From: Gimibacter soli
Lineage (GTDB): Bacteria; Pseudomonadota; Alphaproteobacteria; Sphingomonadales; Kordiimonadaceae
Length of the DNA stretch: 64,000 nucleotides
Direction: 5' to 3'
NCBI RefSeq assembly: GCF_028463845.1
Contig: NZ_CP116805.1
Coordinates: forward strand, 1,798,001-1,862,000
Shown here: one piece after another, positions 40,695 to 50,030 of the stretch
How the letters are laid out: every line of letters begins with the position of its first letter
Position numbering within the stretch: position 1 is the stretch's first letter
Notes under the pieces: model-generated
Told to the model about the DNA's origin: nothing
Database searches by the model: none
Seen by the model: only the letters and a program-made list of their open reading frames with translations
Position numbers and translations under genes: made by a program

Positions 40695-43600
40695 ATGAGC
40701 CACGCCGGCTTTGTCCATCTGCGCGTCCATACCGCCTATTCGCTTTCTGAAGGCGCGATCCATATCAAGGATCTCGTCAAGCAGTGCGTGGGGATGAACC
40801 TGCCGGCGGTAGCGGTGACCGATACGGACAATATGTTCGCCGCGCTTGAGTTCTCGACTTATGCGGCGGATGCCGGGGTGCAGCCGATCATCGGTGTCAC
40901 GCTCAGTGTGAAAAACACCTTCAGGAAGGTGGAGGGCCGCGCCAAAAAGGCACCGCCGCCGGATCATCTGGTGCTGCTGGCGCAATCGGAGGCCGGTTAC
41001 GCCAACCTGATGAAGATCGTCTCGAAGGCGCACCTTGAAAGCGACCCGCAGCTCGGCGTGCAGATGCCGCTCGATGCGCTTGAAGGTTTCACCGATGGCA
41101 TCATCTGCCTGACCGGCGGTGTAGCCGGACCCGTGGGCAGCCTTCTGGTCATGGGGCAGGGGATGGAGGCTGAAAGCTGCCTCAACTATCTCGCCGGGCT
41201 TTTCCCCGGTCGGCTTTACATGGAGCTACAACGCCACGACCTGCCGGAGGAAGAGGCGACGGAAGAAGCCTTCATCGACATGGCCTACAAGCTCGGCCTG
41301 CCGCTGGTGGCGACCAACCAGCCCTACTTCACAAGTGCGGGCATGTATGAAGCGCATGACACGCTTCTCTGCATCGCTGATGGCACCTATGTGGCCGAGC
41401 AAAAGCGCCGCCGCCTCAATCCGGATTACCGCTTCAAGACGGCGGAAGAGATGATTGATCTCTTTAAAGACCTGCCGGAAGCGATTGAAAATACGCTGCA
41501 AATTTCCAAACGCTGCGCCTTCAAGGTCAACAAGATCAACCCGCTGCTGCCGAACTTCACACGCGGCATGGATGTGTCTGAGGACGACATGCTGCGCCGG
41601 ATGACGGAGGAAGGCCTGCGCGAGCGGCTGGACTTCAAGGCGCGCGAGGACGAGCTGACGCCGGGGCAGGATCAGGACTGGGAAAAGCCCTATTGGGACC
41701 GGATGGAGTTCGAGATCGGCATCATCGTCAAGATGGGCTTCCCCGGCTATTTCCTGATCGTTGCCGACTTCATCCAGTGGGCCAAGGATCATGATATCCC
41801 GGTGGGGCCGGGCAGGGGCTCGGGTGCGGGCTCGCTGGTAGCCTGGGCCTTGAAGATTACCGACCTTGACCCCTTGCGCTTCTCGCTGCTGTTCGAGCGT
41901 TTCCTGAACCCTGAGCGCGTATCGATGCCCGACTTCGATATCGATTTCTGTCAGGACAAGCGCGAACGCGTGATCCGCTATGTGCAGGAAAAGTACGGGC
42001 ACGACCATGTGGCCCAGATCATCACCTTCGGTAAGCTGCAGGCCCGCGCCGTGGTGAAGGCCTGCGGGCGCGTGATGCAGCAGCCCTATCCGGTGACCGA
42101 CCGGTTGTCGAAGCTGATCCCGAACGACCCCGGCAATGCGATGAGCCTGAAAGAAGCCATCGACGCCGAGCCGCGCCTGCAGCGCGAGATCGACAGCGAC
42201 GAACTGACCCGCGACGTGATGGACCGCGCGTTGAAGCTTGAGGGTCTTTTTGCCCACTCGTCCACCCATGCGGCGGGCGTGGTGATTGGCGACCGGCCGC
42301 TTGACCAGCTGGTGCCCCTCTACCGCGACCCGAAATCCGATATGCCGGTCACCCAGTTCAACATGAAGTGGGTGGAGCTCGCCGGCCTTGTGAAGTTCGA
42401 CTTCCTTGGCCTCAAGACACTGACCGTGATCGACCGCGCGGTTGACTATATCCGCCTGCGCGGTATCGATCTCGATATGGCGGCGGTGCCCCTTGATGAC
42501 AAACCGAGCTTCGAGCTTCTGGCGGCGGGCGACGCGGGCGGGGTGTTCCAGCTCGAGAGCTCCGGCATGCGGGCGGTGCTGAAAGGCCTCCGGCCCGACA
42601 AGTTCGAGGACATCATCGCTATCGTGGCGCTTTACCGGCCCGGTCCGATGGCCAACATCCCGACCTATGTGGACCGCAAGCACGGCCGCGAGGAAGTGCA
42701 GTATCCGCACCCGATCCTTGAGCAGATTCTGGGCGAGACCTACGGCGTCATCATCTATCAGGAACAGGTGATGCAGATAGCGCAGGTCATGTCCGGCTAC
42801 AGTCTTGGCGAGGCCGATCTTCTGCGCCGCGCGATGGGCAAGAAGATCAAGGAGGAGATGGACAAGCAGCGGGACCGCTTCTGCGACGGCGCCGTCAAGA
42901 ACGGGATCGACGCCGATACCGCCAGCCTGATCTTCGATCTTGTCGCCAAATTCGCCGAGTATGGCTTCAACAAATCGCACGCGGCTGCCTATGCGCTTGT
43001 CGCCTACCATACGGCTTATCTGAAGGCCAATTACCCGGTCGAGTTCATGGCGGCGATCATGACACTTGACTTGAACAACACCGATAAACTAGCTGTTTTT
43101 AAACAGGAATTGCAGCGCAGCGAAATACCTCTTCTGCTGCCGGATATCAACAAGTCGGATGTTTTCTTCACGGTCGAAAAGACCGAACCTTACTGCGAGG
43201 AAGAAGGTGACCCGCGCTTCAATCAGGGCGTCCGCTATGCGCTCGCGGCCATCAAGGGTGTTGGCGAAAAGGCAGTCGAGACCATCGTTGCCGAGCGCGC
43301 AGCCAACGGCCCCTTCAAGGACCTGATGGACTTTGCCGAGCGGATCGATCCCAAATATCTGAACAAGCGCCAGCTGGAGCAGCTGGCCGCTGCCGGTGCC
43401 TTCGATTGCCTGATCGAGGACAGGGCGACCGCGCACGCGTCCGCCGAGATCATCATGCGCACGGCCCAGATGCGGGCCGAGGAGCGCGGCTCCAATCAGG
43501 TGAGCCTGTTTGGCGATGCCACAAGCGTGGTGGACCGCCCGGTGCTGCCGATCGTGAAGCCATGGACGGACACCGAAAAGCTGGACGCCGAACGCAAGGC

Positions 43601-44204
43601 GGTGGGCTTCTATATCTCGGCGCACCCCTTGGACGCCTATCAGAAAATCCTGGAGCGCGAGCGCATGGTGCCGGCGCGCGAGGTATTCGCGGATTTCGGC
43701 CTTGTCGGCCAGACGATCCGCATGGCGGGCGCCATCCTTGGTTACCGCGAAGGCACTTCGAAGAAGACGGGCCGCAAGTTCGGCTCGCTGACGTTGTCTG
43801 ACCAGACCGACGCATTCGAGCTGATGATTTTCGAGGATGATCTTGATACCGTCCGCGCGCTTGTCGATGAAGGCGCGCCACTGGTGGTGACCGTGCAGGT
43901 CCGCAAGCGGGACGACGAGGATCAGGTGCGGCTTTCGAACCGCGGGATGGAAAGCCTTGAGGCGGTGGCGGCCACATCTGACCGTGGCCTTTATGTGATC
44001 CTGAATGATGAAAGCGCGCTCGCGGGCACCAAGGCGTCGCTCGACCGGAAGGCCGGGGGCAGGGGCCGCGTGGTGCTGCGCATGCCGGTTGCTGCCGGCA
44101 AGCGCTATGTCGAGTTCAAATTGCCGGGCCGCTACAAGGTAACGCCGGAACTGGTGCAGGCGATTGCTGCCGAAATCGGGGTGGAGGCCGTGAATGAAAC
44201 CTGA
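40695..44204 (+). CDS. dnaE: DNA polymerase III alpha subunit
   Basis: Replicative polymerase catalytic subunit. 1169 residues, normal for DnaE1. N-terminal PHP domain (VHLRVHTAYSLSEGAIHIKDLV), palm with GPGRGSGAGSLVAW and the catalytic PDFDIDFCQDKR, third acidic residue region VKFDFLGLKTL, fingers, beta-binding QVSLFG motif (NQVSLFGDA near residue 935) and the C-terminal OB fold. GGAG lies ten bases before the ATG. A GGCGCC-type hairpin lies between lolD and dnaE, but no U-run. The 3' end overlaps the nudix gene by 11 bases. Confidence 0.98.
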   Translation: MSHAGFVHLRVHTAYSLSEGAIHIKDLVKQCVGMNLPAVAVTDTDNMFAALEFSTYAADAGVQPIIGVTLSVKNTFRKVEGRAKKAPPPDHLVLLAQSEAGYANLMKIVSKAHLESDPQLGVQMPLDALEGFTDGIICLTGGVAGPVGSLLVMGQGMEAESCLNYLAGLFPGRLYMELQRHDLPEEEATEEAFIDMAYKLGLPLVATNQPYFTSAGMYEAHDTLLCIADGTYVAEQKRRRLNPDYRFKTAEEMIDLFKDLPEAIENTLQISKRCAFKVNKINPLLPNFTRGMDVSEDDMLRRMTEEGLRERLDFKAREDELTPGQDQDWEKPYWDRMEFEIGIIVKMGFPGYFLIVADFIQWAKDHDIPVGPGRGSGAGSLVAWALKITDLDPLRFSLLFERFLNPERVSMPDFDIDFCQDKRERVIRYVQEKYGHDHVAQIITFGKLQARAVVKACGRVMQQPYPVTDRLSKLIPNDPGNAMSLKEAIDAEPRLQREIDSDELTRDVMDRALKLEGLFAHSSTHAAGVVIGDRPLDQLVPLYRDPKSDMPVTQFNMKWVELAGLVKFDFLGLKTLTVIDRAVDYIRLRGIDLDMAAVPLDDKPSFELLAAGDAGGVFQLESSGMRAVLKGLRPDKFEDIIAIVALYRPGPMANIPTYVDRKHGREEVQYPHPILEQILGETYGVIIYQEQVMQIAQVMSGYSLGEADLLRRAMGKKIKEEMDKQRDRFCDGAVKNGIDADTASLIFDLVAKFAEYGFNKSHAAAYALVAYHTAYLKANYPVEFMAAIMTLDLNNTDKLAVFKQELQRSEIPLLLPDINKSDVFFTVEKTEPYCEEEGDPRFNQGVRYALAAIKGVGEKAVETIVAERAANGPFKDLMDFAERIDPKYLNKRQLEQLAAAGAFDCLIEDRATAHASAEIIMRTAQMRAEERGSNQVSLFGDATSVVDRPVLPIVKPWTDTEKLDAERKAVGFYISAHPLDAYQKILERERMVPAREVFADFGLVGQTIRMAGAILGYREGTSKKTGRKFGSLTLSDQTDAFELMIFEDDLDTVRALVDEGAPLVVTVQVRKRDDEDQVRLSNRGMESLEAVAATSDRGLYVILNDESALAGTKASLDRKAGGRGRVVLRMPVAAGKRYVEFKLPGRYKVTPELVQAIAAEIGVEAVNET

Positions 44205-44970
44205 CGCCCTGATCGTACCGGCGCGGCCTTCCGCCAGCATCCTTCTCGTCCGCGATGGTCGCGCGGGGCTCGAAGTCCTGATGATGCAGCGGCCACTGCA
44301 TATGCGCTTTGCCCCCGGTGCGCTGGTATTTCCCGGCGGGGCGGTGGATGCGACCGATATGCGGACATCCTACTGGCGGCCCCGGATCGACAGTTTCCGC
44401 ACAAGCGCTGATCTCCCCAACCGGATCGCCGCCGCGCGCGAGCTTTTTGAAGAAACCGGCATCCTGCTTGCCGATGGCCCGGTGCCGCAGCGCCGGATCA
44501 ATCACCGTCCGCTCGGGCAGGCGCTTGATCAGGCCGGGGTGCAGCTCGCGGTGTCGGACATGGTCTTCTTCGCCCACTGGATCACGCCTGAACTGCTGCC
44601 ACGCCGGTTCGACACACGGTTTTACCTCGCACCCCTGCACCGCAATCAGCGGCTGGTGCGGAACGTCGCAGAAGCCGATGACCTGTTGTGGCTGTCACCC
44701 GCCAAGGTGCTGGAGGACTGGGACAGGGACGAAGCACCCCTGATGTTCCCGACCCGGCTTAACCTCATCAAGCTTGCGCGTGCGGGCAGTGTTTCAGAGG
44801 CACTTGCCATGGCGCGGCGCACGCCGGTTGTCTGCACGTTGCCGGTCCTCAAACGCACGGCGGAAGGCACGGTGGTGCGCATCAATCCTGAAACGGGATA
44901 TGGGGTTGTGGAAGCCACGCCCCGCGAACTGCGTGTCGAATCCGGCACGCCCGCCCCGAAAAAGGCGTGA
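44194..44970 (+). CDS. Nudix hydrolase with split Nudix box (NUDT19/CoA-diphosphatase-like)
   Basis: 258 residues. The Nudix motif is interrupted: GALVFPGGAVDATD is separated from AARELFEETGILL by about 30 residues, a layout known from the eukaryotic NUDT19/RP2 group, which acts on CoA esters. The substrate here is inferred only. The N-terminal beta strand ASILLVRDGRAGLEVLMMQRP is typical of the fold. The C-terminal region includes a helical domain. It overlaps dnaE by 11 bases and is probably cotranscribed with it. Alternatives: ADP-ribose or mRNA-cap-type pyrophosphatase. Confidence 0.85.
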   Translation: MKPDALIVPARPSASILLVRDGRAGLEVLMMQRPLHMRFAPGALVFPGGAVDATDMRTSYWRPRIDSFRTSADLPNRIAAARELFEETGILLADGPVPQRRINHRPLGQALDQAGVQLAVSDMVFFAHWITPELLPRRFDTRFYLAPLHRNQRLVRNVAEADDLLWLSPAKVLEDWDRDEAPLMFPTRLNLIKLARAGSVSEALAMARRTPVVCTLPVLKRTAEGTVVRINPETGYGVVEATPRELRVESGTPAPKKA

Positions 44971-44986
44971 ATCCGCAAAAAATCGC

Positions 44987-45015
44987 TTGATCTATGGCAG
45001 TCGAGCGCCTAAGAG
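44987..45015 (+). promoter_or_regulatory. candidate promoter of rpsB-tsf
   Basis: TTGATC (44987-44992), 17-base spacer, TAAGAG (45010-45015), giving a structured leader of about 120 bases before rpsB. Confidence 0.5.
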
Positions 45016-45029
45016 AGCCGCGACTTCAC

Positions 45030-45116
45030 ACGCGGGGTCTCAAGGCTCACCGGCTGATGCATGGCCGGGCGGCCGACCGGTGCAGGTCTGGAAACAGGCA
45101 TGCGCAACCCCGCGGA
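45030..45116 (+). promoter_or_regulatory. structured leader of rpsB, possible S2 autoregulatory element
   Basis: CGCGGGGT (45031-45038) pairs with ACCCCGCG (45107-45114), enclosing ACCGG (45049-45053) / CCGGT (45077-45081) and an inner GGCC/GGCC hairpin. Leaders of rpsB in other bacteria mediate repression by S2; whether this one does is inference. Confidence 0.45.
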
Positions 45117-45144
45117 GGCTTAACCGGTAAAGGAGATAGATACC

Positions 45145-45912
45145 ATGGCCATGCCGCAAGTCGATATGCGCGCCCTTCTCGAAGCTGGCGTTCACTTTGG
45201 TCACCAGACCCACCGTTGGAACCCGCAAATGGCACCGTTTATTTTCGGTGACCGCAACGGCGTTCATATCATCGACCTTTCGCAAACCGTTCCTTACTTC
45301 ACCCGCGCCCTGCAGGCGATCCGTGAAGTCGTAGCCAAGGGCGGCCGCGTTCTCTTCGTTGGCACCAAGCGCCAGGCTTCGCCGATCATCGCCGACGCTG
45401 CCAAGCGTTGCGGCCAGTATTATGTGAACCACCGCTGGCTCGGTGGCATGCTCACCAACTGGCAGACCATTTCGCAGTCGATCAAGCGCCTGAAAGAGCT
45501 GACCGCTCTTCTGGATGCCGGTGGCGTTGGCCTCACCAAGAAAGAAGTCCTGACCCTGACCCGTCAGCGCGAGAAGCTCGAAGCTTCGCTCGGCGGCATC
45601 CAGGACATGGGCGGTCTGCCGGATATCATCGTCGTTCTCGACGTGAACCGCGACGACCTCGCCATTGCTGAAGCTAACCGTCTTGCCATTCCGGTTGTTG
45701 GTATCCTCGATACCAACTCGAAGCCGAAAGGCATCGACTATCCGGTTCCGGGCAACGACGACGCGACCCGCGCCATCCAGCTTTACTGCGACCTCGTGGC
45801 TGAAGCCGTCCTCGACGGTATCCAGGCTGACCTGAGCGCACAAGGCGTTGACCTCGGCGCCGTTGCCGAAGCGCCTGCTGAAGAAGCTGCTGCTCCGGCT
45901 GAAGCTGAGTAA
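45145..45912 (+). CDS. rpsB: 30S ribosomal protein S2
   Basis: 255 residues. [27 protein letters not shown] at the N-terminus, [28 protein letters not shown] and [33 protein letters not shown]. It has an Ala/Glu/Pro-rich tail of about 20 residues ending [15 protein letters not shown] precedes the ATG. It is the first gene of the rpsB-tsf-pyrH-frr series; an intercistronic hairpin separates it from tsf. Confidence 0.98.
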   Translation: MAMPQVDMRALLEAGVHFGHQTHRWNPQMAPFIFGDRNGVHIIDLSQTVPYFTRALQAIREVVAKGGRVLFVGTKRQASPIIADAAKRCGQYYVNHRWLGGMLTNWQTISQSIKRLKELTALLDAGGVGLTKKEVLTLTRQREKLEASLGGIQDMGGLPDIIVVLDVNRDDLAIAEANRLAIPVVGILDTNSKPKGIDYPVPGNDDATRAIQLYCDLVAEAVLDGIQADLSAQGVDLGAVAEAPAEEAAAPAEAE

Positions 45913-45930
45913 TCAAGCTGTAACAGGGCT

Positions 45931-45954
45931 CCCGTACGGGTCTTCCCGTACGGG
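45931..45954. terminator. intercistronic hairpin between rpsB and tsf
   Basis: CCCGTACGGG (45931-45940), TCTT loop, CCCGTACGGG (45945-45954): ten perfect base pairs. Each arm is also self-palindromic. There is no U-run, so it is likely a processing, stability or partial-attenuation element that sets the S2 to EF-Ts ratio. Confidence 0.6.
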
Positions 45955-46009
45955 GCCTTTGGCCATTCAGTGGCCAACAACCCCTCTCACGCCCCCAAGG
46001 AGATTTCCG

Positions 46010-46936
46010 ATGGCTGAAATTACCGCCGCAATCGTCAAGGAACTGCGCGAAAAAACCGGCGCCGGCATGATGGACTGCAAAAAAGCTCTCGCCGAAACCG
46101 ATGGCAACCTCGAAGCCGCTGTCGACTGGCTGCGCACCAAAGGCCTCGCTGCTGCTGCCAAGAAAGCAAGCCGCGTTGCCGCTGAAGGCCTCGTTGCTGT
46201 TAAAGCCGAAGGCACCCGTGCTGCTGTTGTTGAAGTGAACTCGGAAACCGACTTCGTTGCTCGTAACGACAAGTTCCAGAAGTTCGTTGCCGACGTTGCC
46301 GGTGTTGTTCTGTCGGTTGGTACTGACGTCGAAGCCATCAAGGCTGCTGGCTATCCGGGCACCTCGAAAACCGTTGCTGACGTGCTGACCGACAATGTCG
46401 CCACCATCGGCGAAAACCAGTCGATCCGCCGCGCTGCCATCGTGGAAGTGCCGGAAGGCTACGTGGCCCAGTATATCCACAACGCCGTTGCTGATGGCAT
46501 GGGCAAGATCGCCGTTCTCGTTGGCCTCAAGTCGGCAGCCGGTGAAGAAGCCCTCGCTGGCCTCGGCAAGCAACTCGCCATGCACATCGCTGCTGCGAAC
46601 CCCGCTTCGCTGAACACCGCCGAGCTCGACCCCGAGCTTGTCGAGCGCGAGAAGCAGGTCCAGATCGAAAAGGCCCGCGAATCCGGCAAGGCGGACGACA
46701 TCATCATGAAGATGATCGAAGGCCGTATGCGCAAATATTATGAAGAAGTCGTGCTCCTCGAGCAGGTCTTCGTCATGGACGGCGAATCCAAGGTCAAGGA
46801 CGTGATTGCCAAGGCCGCCAAGGACGCTGGCACCGCGATTGAACTGACCGGTTATGTTCGTATGGAACTCGGTCAGGGCATCGAGAAGAAAGAAGAAGAT
46901 TTCGCAGCAGAAGTGGCCGCCGTCGCTGGCCGCTAA
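46010..46936 (+). CDS. tsf: elongation factor Ts
   Basis: Nucleotide exchange factor for EF-Tu. 308 residues from ATG 46010 with AAGGAG upstream; the open frame further back runs through the rpsB tail. UBA-like N-terminus [24 protein letters not shown], core [20 protein letters not shown]-terminal [27 protein letters not shown]. Terminator follows. Confidence 0.98.
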   Translation: MAEITAAIVKELREKTGAGMMDCKKALAETDGNLEAAVDWLRTKGLAAAAKKASRVAAEGLVAVKAEGTRAAVVEVNSETDFVARNDKFQKFVADVAGVVLSVGTDVEAIKAAGYPGTSKTVADVLTDNVATIGENQSIRRAAIVEVPEGYVAQYIHNAVADGMGKIAVLVGLKSAAGEEALAGLGKQLAMHIAAANPASLNTAELDPELVEREKQVQIEKARESGKADDIIMKMIEGRMRKYYEEVVLLEQVFVMDGESKVKDVIAKAAKDAGTAIELTGYVRMELGQGIEKKEEDFAAEVAAVAGR

Positions 46937-46952
46937 GCGCTGATCTTTGAAG

Positions 46953-46986
46953 AAAGCCCGGCTGGACCTCCTGCCGGGCTTTTTTT
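46953..46986 (+). terminator. terminator after tsf
   Basis: AAAGCCCGGC (46953-46962) pairs with GCCGGGCTTT and is followed by seven T. Confidence 0.92.
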
Positions 46987-47124
46987 GTGGGCCCGCCATG
47001 GCCTTGCCTCAAAAAAGGGGTAGGCCACGGGCACCTGCTCGGTCTATATCATTCTGCGATGGTGCGCGAAGGCCAGTCCCGATACACTGCCGCCGCTTCA
47101 TCGCCAAAGGGGAGTTGATCTTTC

Positions 47125-47850
47125 ATGTCGTCCGCAGAGCCAAGGTTCAAGCGTATCCTTCTCAAACTGTCCGGTGAGGCCCTGATGGGGAACGGCAGTT
47201 ATGGCATCGACCCCGAAACGCTGGACCGCGTGACGCAGGAAATCAAACAGGCCCGCGATATCGGCACCGAAGTGTGCGTCGTTGTGGGGGCCGGTAACAT
47301 CTTCCGCGGCCTCAAAGGGGCAGCCTCCGGGATCGACCGCGCCACTGCTGACTATATGGGCATGCTGGCGACTGTGATGAACGCGCTGGCACTGCAAAGT
47401 GCGCTTGAGCGCATCGGTGTTCACACCCGCGTCCAGTCGGCCATCCCGATGGCGAGCGTGTCGGAGCCCTATATCCGCCGCCGCGCCATCCGCCACCTTG
47501 AAAAAGGCCGCGTGGTGATTTTCGCCGCGGGCACCGGCAACCCCTTCTTCACTACCGATACGGCAGCAGCGCTCCGCGCCGCCGAAATGAACTGCAACGC
47601 GCTTCTGAAGGGCACCCAAGTGGACGGCGTTTACAATGCCGACCCCAAGAAAGACCCTTCGGCCGTTCGCTACGAAACCCTCACCTACATGGATGTGCTG
47701 CGTCAGGACCTGAAGGTCATGGATGCCTCGGCTATATCCCTCAGCCGCGAAAACAACATCCCGATCGTCGTGTTCTCGATCCATTCTGAAAATGCGCTCG
47801 TGAACGTTCTGCAGGGCAAGGGAACCTGCACCATCGTCAGCGGAGAATGA
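47125..47850 (+). CDS. pyrH: UMP kinase
   Basis: Phosphorylates UMP to UDP in pyrimidine synthesis. 241 residues. Amino acid kinase fold with [54 protein letters not shown] and [28 protein letters not shown] precedes the ATG. The 138 bp upstream, after the tsf terminator, should hold its promoter; no confident match. Confidence 0.98.
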   Translation: MSSAEPRFKRILLKLSGEALMGNGSYGIDPETLDRVTQEIKQARDIGTEVCVVVGAGNIFRGLKGAASGIDRATADYMGMLATVMNALALQSALERIGVHTRVQSAIPMASVSEPYIRRRAIRHLEKGRVVIFAAGTGNPFFTTDTAAALRAAEMNCNALLKGTQVDGVYNADPKKDPSAVRYETLTYMDVLRQDLKVMDASAISLSRENNIPIVVFSIHSENALVNVLQGKGTCTIVSGE

Positions 47851-47853
47851 TCC

Positions 47854-48408
47854 ATGAAAGAACAGATCAAGGAAATCGACCGGCGCATGAAAGGCGCGAA
47901 TGACGCGCTGAAGCACGAATTCGCAGGCCTGCGTACCGGCCGCGCCAGCGCCAGCCTTCTGGAGCCCGTGGTGGTTGACCTGTATGGCTCGATGATGCCG
48001 ATCAATCAGGTTGGCACCATTTCGGTGCCCGAAGCCCGCATGCTGACCGTACAGGTCTGGGACCGTTCGGCTGTTTCGGCTGTTGAAAAAGCCATCCGCA
48101 ATGCCGGCCTCGGTCTCAACCCGATGATCGACGGCCAGAATGTGCGCGTGCCGATCCCGGAGCTGAACGAAGAGCGCCGCAAGGAACTGCAGAAGGTTGC
48201 CGGCAAATATGCCGAACAGGCCCGTGTGGCCGTGCGCAACGTGCGCCGTGACGGCATGGACATGCTGAAGAAAGCCGAGAAAGACAAGGCGATCAGCGAG
48301 GACGAGCACAAGAAATACTCGGACGAAGTCCAGCAGCTGACCGACCGTCACATCAAGGATATCGACCAGGCGCTTGCTCAGAAAGAGCAAGAGATCATGC
48401 AGGTATAA
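47854..48408 (+). CDS. frr: ribosome recycling factor
   Basis: Splits post-termination ribosomes together with EF-G. 184 residues, 3 bp after pyrH. Coiled-coil domain I with [57 protein letters not shown]. The family is 185 residues in most bacteria. Confidence 0.98.
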   Translation: MKEQIKEIDRRMKGANDALKHEFAGLRTGRASASLLEPVVVDLYGSMMPINQVGTISVPEARMLTVQVWDRSAVSAVEKAIRNAGLGLNPMIDGQNVRVPIPELNEERRKELQKVAGKYAEQARVAVRNVRRDGMDMLKKAEKDKAISEDEHKKYSDEVQQLTDRHIKDIDQALAQKEQEIMQV

Positions 48409-48470
48409 GCCGAGTGCCCGACGACAGGCATAATCCGCTAGGCGATCCGGCGCGGGAAGGGGCTTCGGCC

Positions 48471-49175
48471 ATGCCACCCGCGCCGACCCACGTTGCCATC
48501 ATCATGGATGGCAACGGGCGCTGGGCTGCCTCGCGGGGCTTGCCGCGCGCTGCCGGCCACCGCAAGGGCGCCGATGCCGTGCGCGCTGCCGTGCGCGGTG
48601 CGGGGATCCAGGGTGTGCGTTACCTGACGCTTTATGCCTTCTCGTCGGAAAACTGGAACCGCCCCGCTGATGAGGTCATGGACCTTATGGGGCTTCTCCG
48701 GACTTACCTTTCCCGCGAAATCAAATCGCTGCACAAGGAAGGGGTGCGTCTGCGCATCATCGGCCGCCGCGACCGGCTCGCTGCCGACATCAACAAGATG
48801 ATCGACGATGCCGAGCATATGACGCGGGATAACGACCGCCTGACCCTTGTGATCGCCCTGAGCTATGGCTCGCGGGACGAGATCGTGCGGGCGGCGCGAG
48901 CGCTGGCGACAGCTGTTGTCGAGGGCCGTGAATCGCTTGAAAACCTCAATGAGGAACGTTTCGCGCAGGAGCTTTCCACCCACGATATCCCGGACCCGGA
49001 CCTGATCATCCGCACCAGCGGGGAGCAGCGCCTGTCGAACTTCCTCCTTTGGCAGGCGGCCTATTCCGAATTCCTGTTCATGGATATCTATTGGCCGGAC
49101 TTCGACGAGAACACCTTTGCCGAGGCCGTCAGTGCCTATCATGGCCGTGACCGCCGCTTCGGCGCGCGTCCCTGA
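48471..49175 (+). CDS. uppS: undecaprenyl diphosphate synthase (isoprenyl transferase)
   Basis: cis-Prenyltransferase making the C55 lipid carrier for peptidoglycan and other envelope polymers. 234 residues from ATG 48471, with GGAAGGGG eight bases upstream; a GTG at 48414 close to the frr stop would add 19 residues. Catalytic aspartate Asp13 in IIMDGNGRWA, FSSENWNRP, and IRTSGEQRLSNFLLWQAAYSEF with the substrate-binding region. Confidence 0.95.
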   Translation: MPPAPTHVAIIMDGNGRWAASRGLPRAAGHRKGADAVRAAVRGAGIQGVRYLTLYAFSSENWNRPADEVMDLMGLLRTYLSREIKSLHKEGVRLRIIGRRDRLAADINKMIDDAEHMTRDNDRLTLVIALSYGSRDEIVRAARALATAVVEGRESLENLNEERFAQELSTHDIPDPDLIIRTSGEQRLSNFLLWQAAYSEFLFMDIYWPDFDENTFAEAVSAYHGRDRRFGARP

Positions 49176-49191
49176 CGGAACGGGAGCAAGC

Positions 49192-50004
49192 ATGCCGCTC
49201 GGCCTTAGTGACAATCTCTTCAAACGTATCGTCGCAGCCCTCGCGCTGCTGCCGCCTGTGCTCGGTGCCGTGTGGGCCGGTGGCTTGTGGTTCGATTGCC
49301 TCCTGATCCTCGGTGCGGCCCTTATGGCGTTCGAGTGGGCAGGGCTGACGCTTGGTGGCTCACGGGTCGCCGGCATGCTGATCCTGTTGCCCGTTGCGAC
49401 ACTCATTCTTTTCTCCATGCCTGTTTTTGCAGCCGTTGAAGGCGTTGCCCTGCTGGCGGTTCTGGCCATCGGCGGATGGCTTCTGGCCACCAAGGGGCAG
49501 GGCATGGCCGGCCGCATCGGCTGGTGGGCTGCCGGGATCGGCTATGTGGGGGCACCCATCTTCGCGCTAGACCTGATCCGCAAGCTGCCGGAAGGCTTCC
49601 TGACCGTGATTTTCGTCTTCCTGCTTGTCTGGGCGACGGATGTTGGCGGCTATTTCTTCGGCAAGGGCATCGGCGGGCCGAAGCTCGCGCCCGTTATCAG
49701 CCCGAAGAAGACATGGGCTGGGCTTCTGGGCGGCATGCTGCTCGCCGGCGTAGTGGGGGCCGCCATTTCCGCTATCACGGGCTGGCATAGCCCCATGGAG
49801 CTGGGCCTGCTGGCCGCTGGCCTCGCGGTCGTGGCCCAGATCGGCGACCTTTTTGAAAGTGCGGTCAAGCGCCGGTTCGGCGCCAAGGATTCGGGCAACC
49901 TGATCCCCGGCCATGGCGGTATCCTTGACCGGGTCGATGGCATCGTTTTCGCGGCACCTGCTGCCGCGCTCTATTTCCATTGGGCGGCGTCGGGCATACA
50001 ATGA
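49192..50004 (+). CDS. cdsA: phosphatidate cytidylyltransferase (CDP-diacylglycerol synthase)
   Basis: Makes CDP-diacylglycerol for phospholipid synthesis. 270 residues, about seven transmembrane helices. The CDS signature SPKKTWAG and IGDLFESAVKRRFGAKDSGNLIPGHGGILDRVDG is complete. ATG at 49192 has GGGAG close upstream. Its TGA overlaps a possible dxr start at 50001. Confidence 0.96.
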   Translation: MPLGLSDNLFKRIVAALALLPPVLGAVWAGGLWFDCLLILGAALMAFEWAGLTLGGSRVAGMLILLPVATLILFSMPVFAAVEGVALLAVLAIGGWLLATKGQGMAGRIGWWAAGIGYVGAPIFALDLIRKLPEGFLTVIFVFLLVWATDVGGYFFGKGIGGPKLAPVISPKKTWAGLLGGMLLAGVVGAAISAITGWHSPMELGLLAAGLAVVAQIGDLFESAVKRRFGAKDSGNLIPGHGGILDRVDGIVFAAPAAALYFHWAASGIQ

Positions 50005-50030
50005 GCCTTCCGTGCAGCTTTGAGGGGCCC

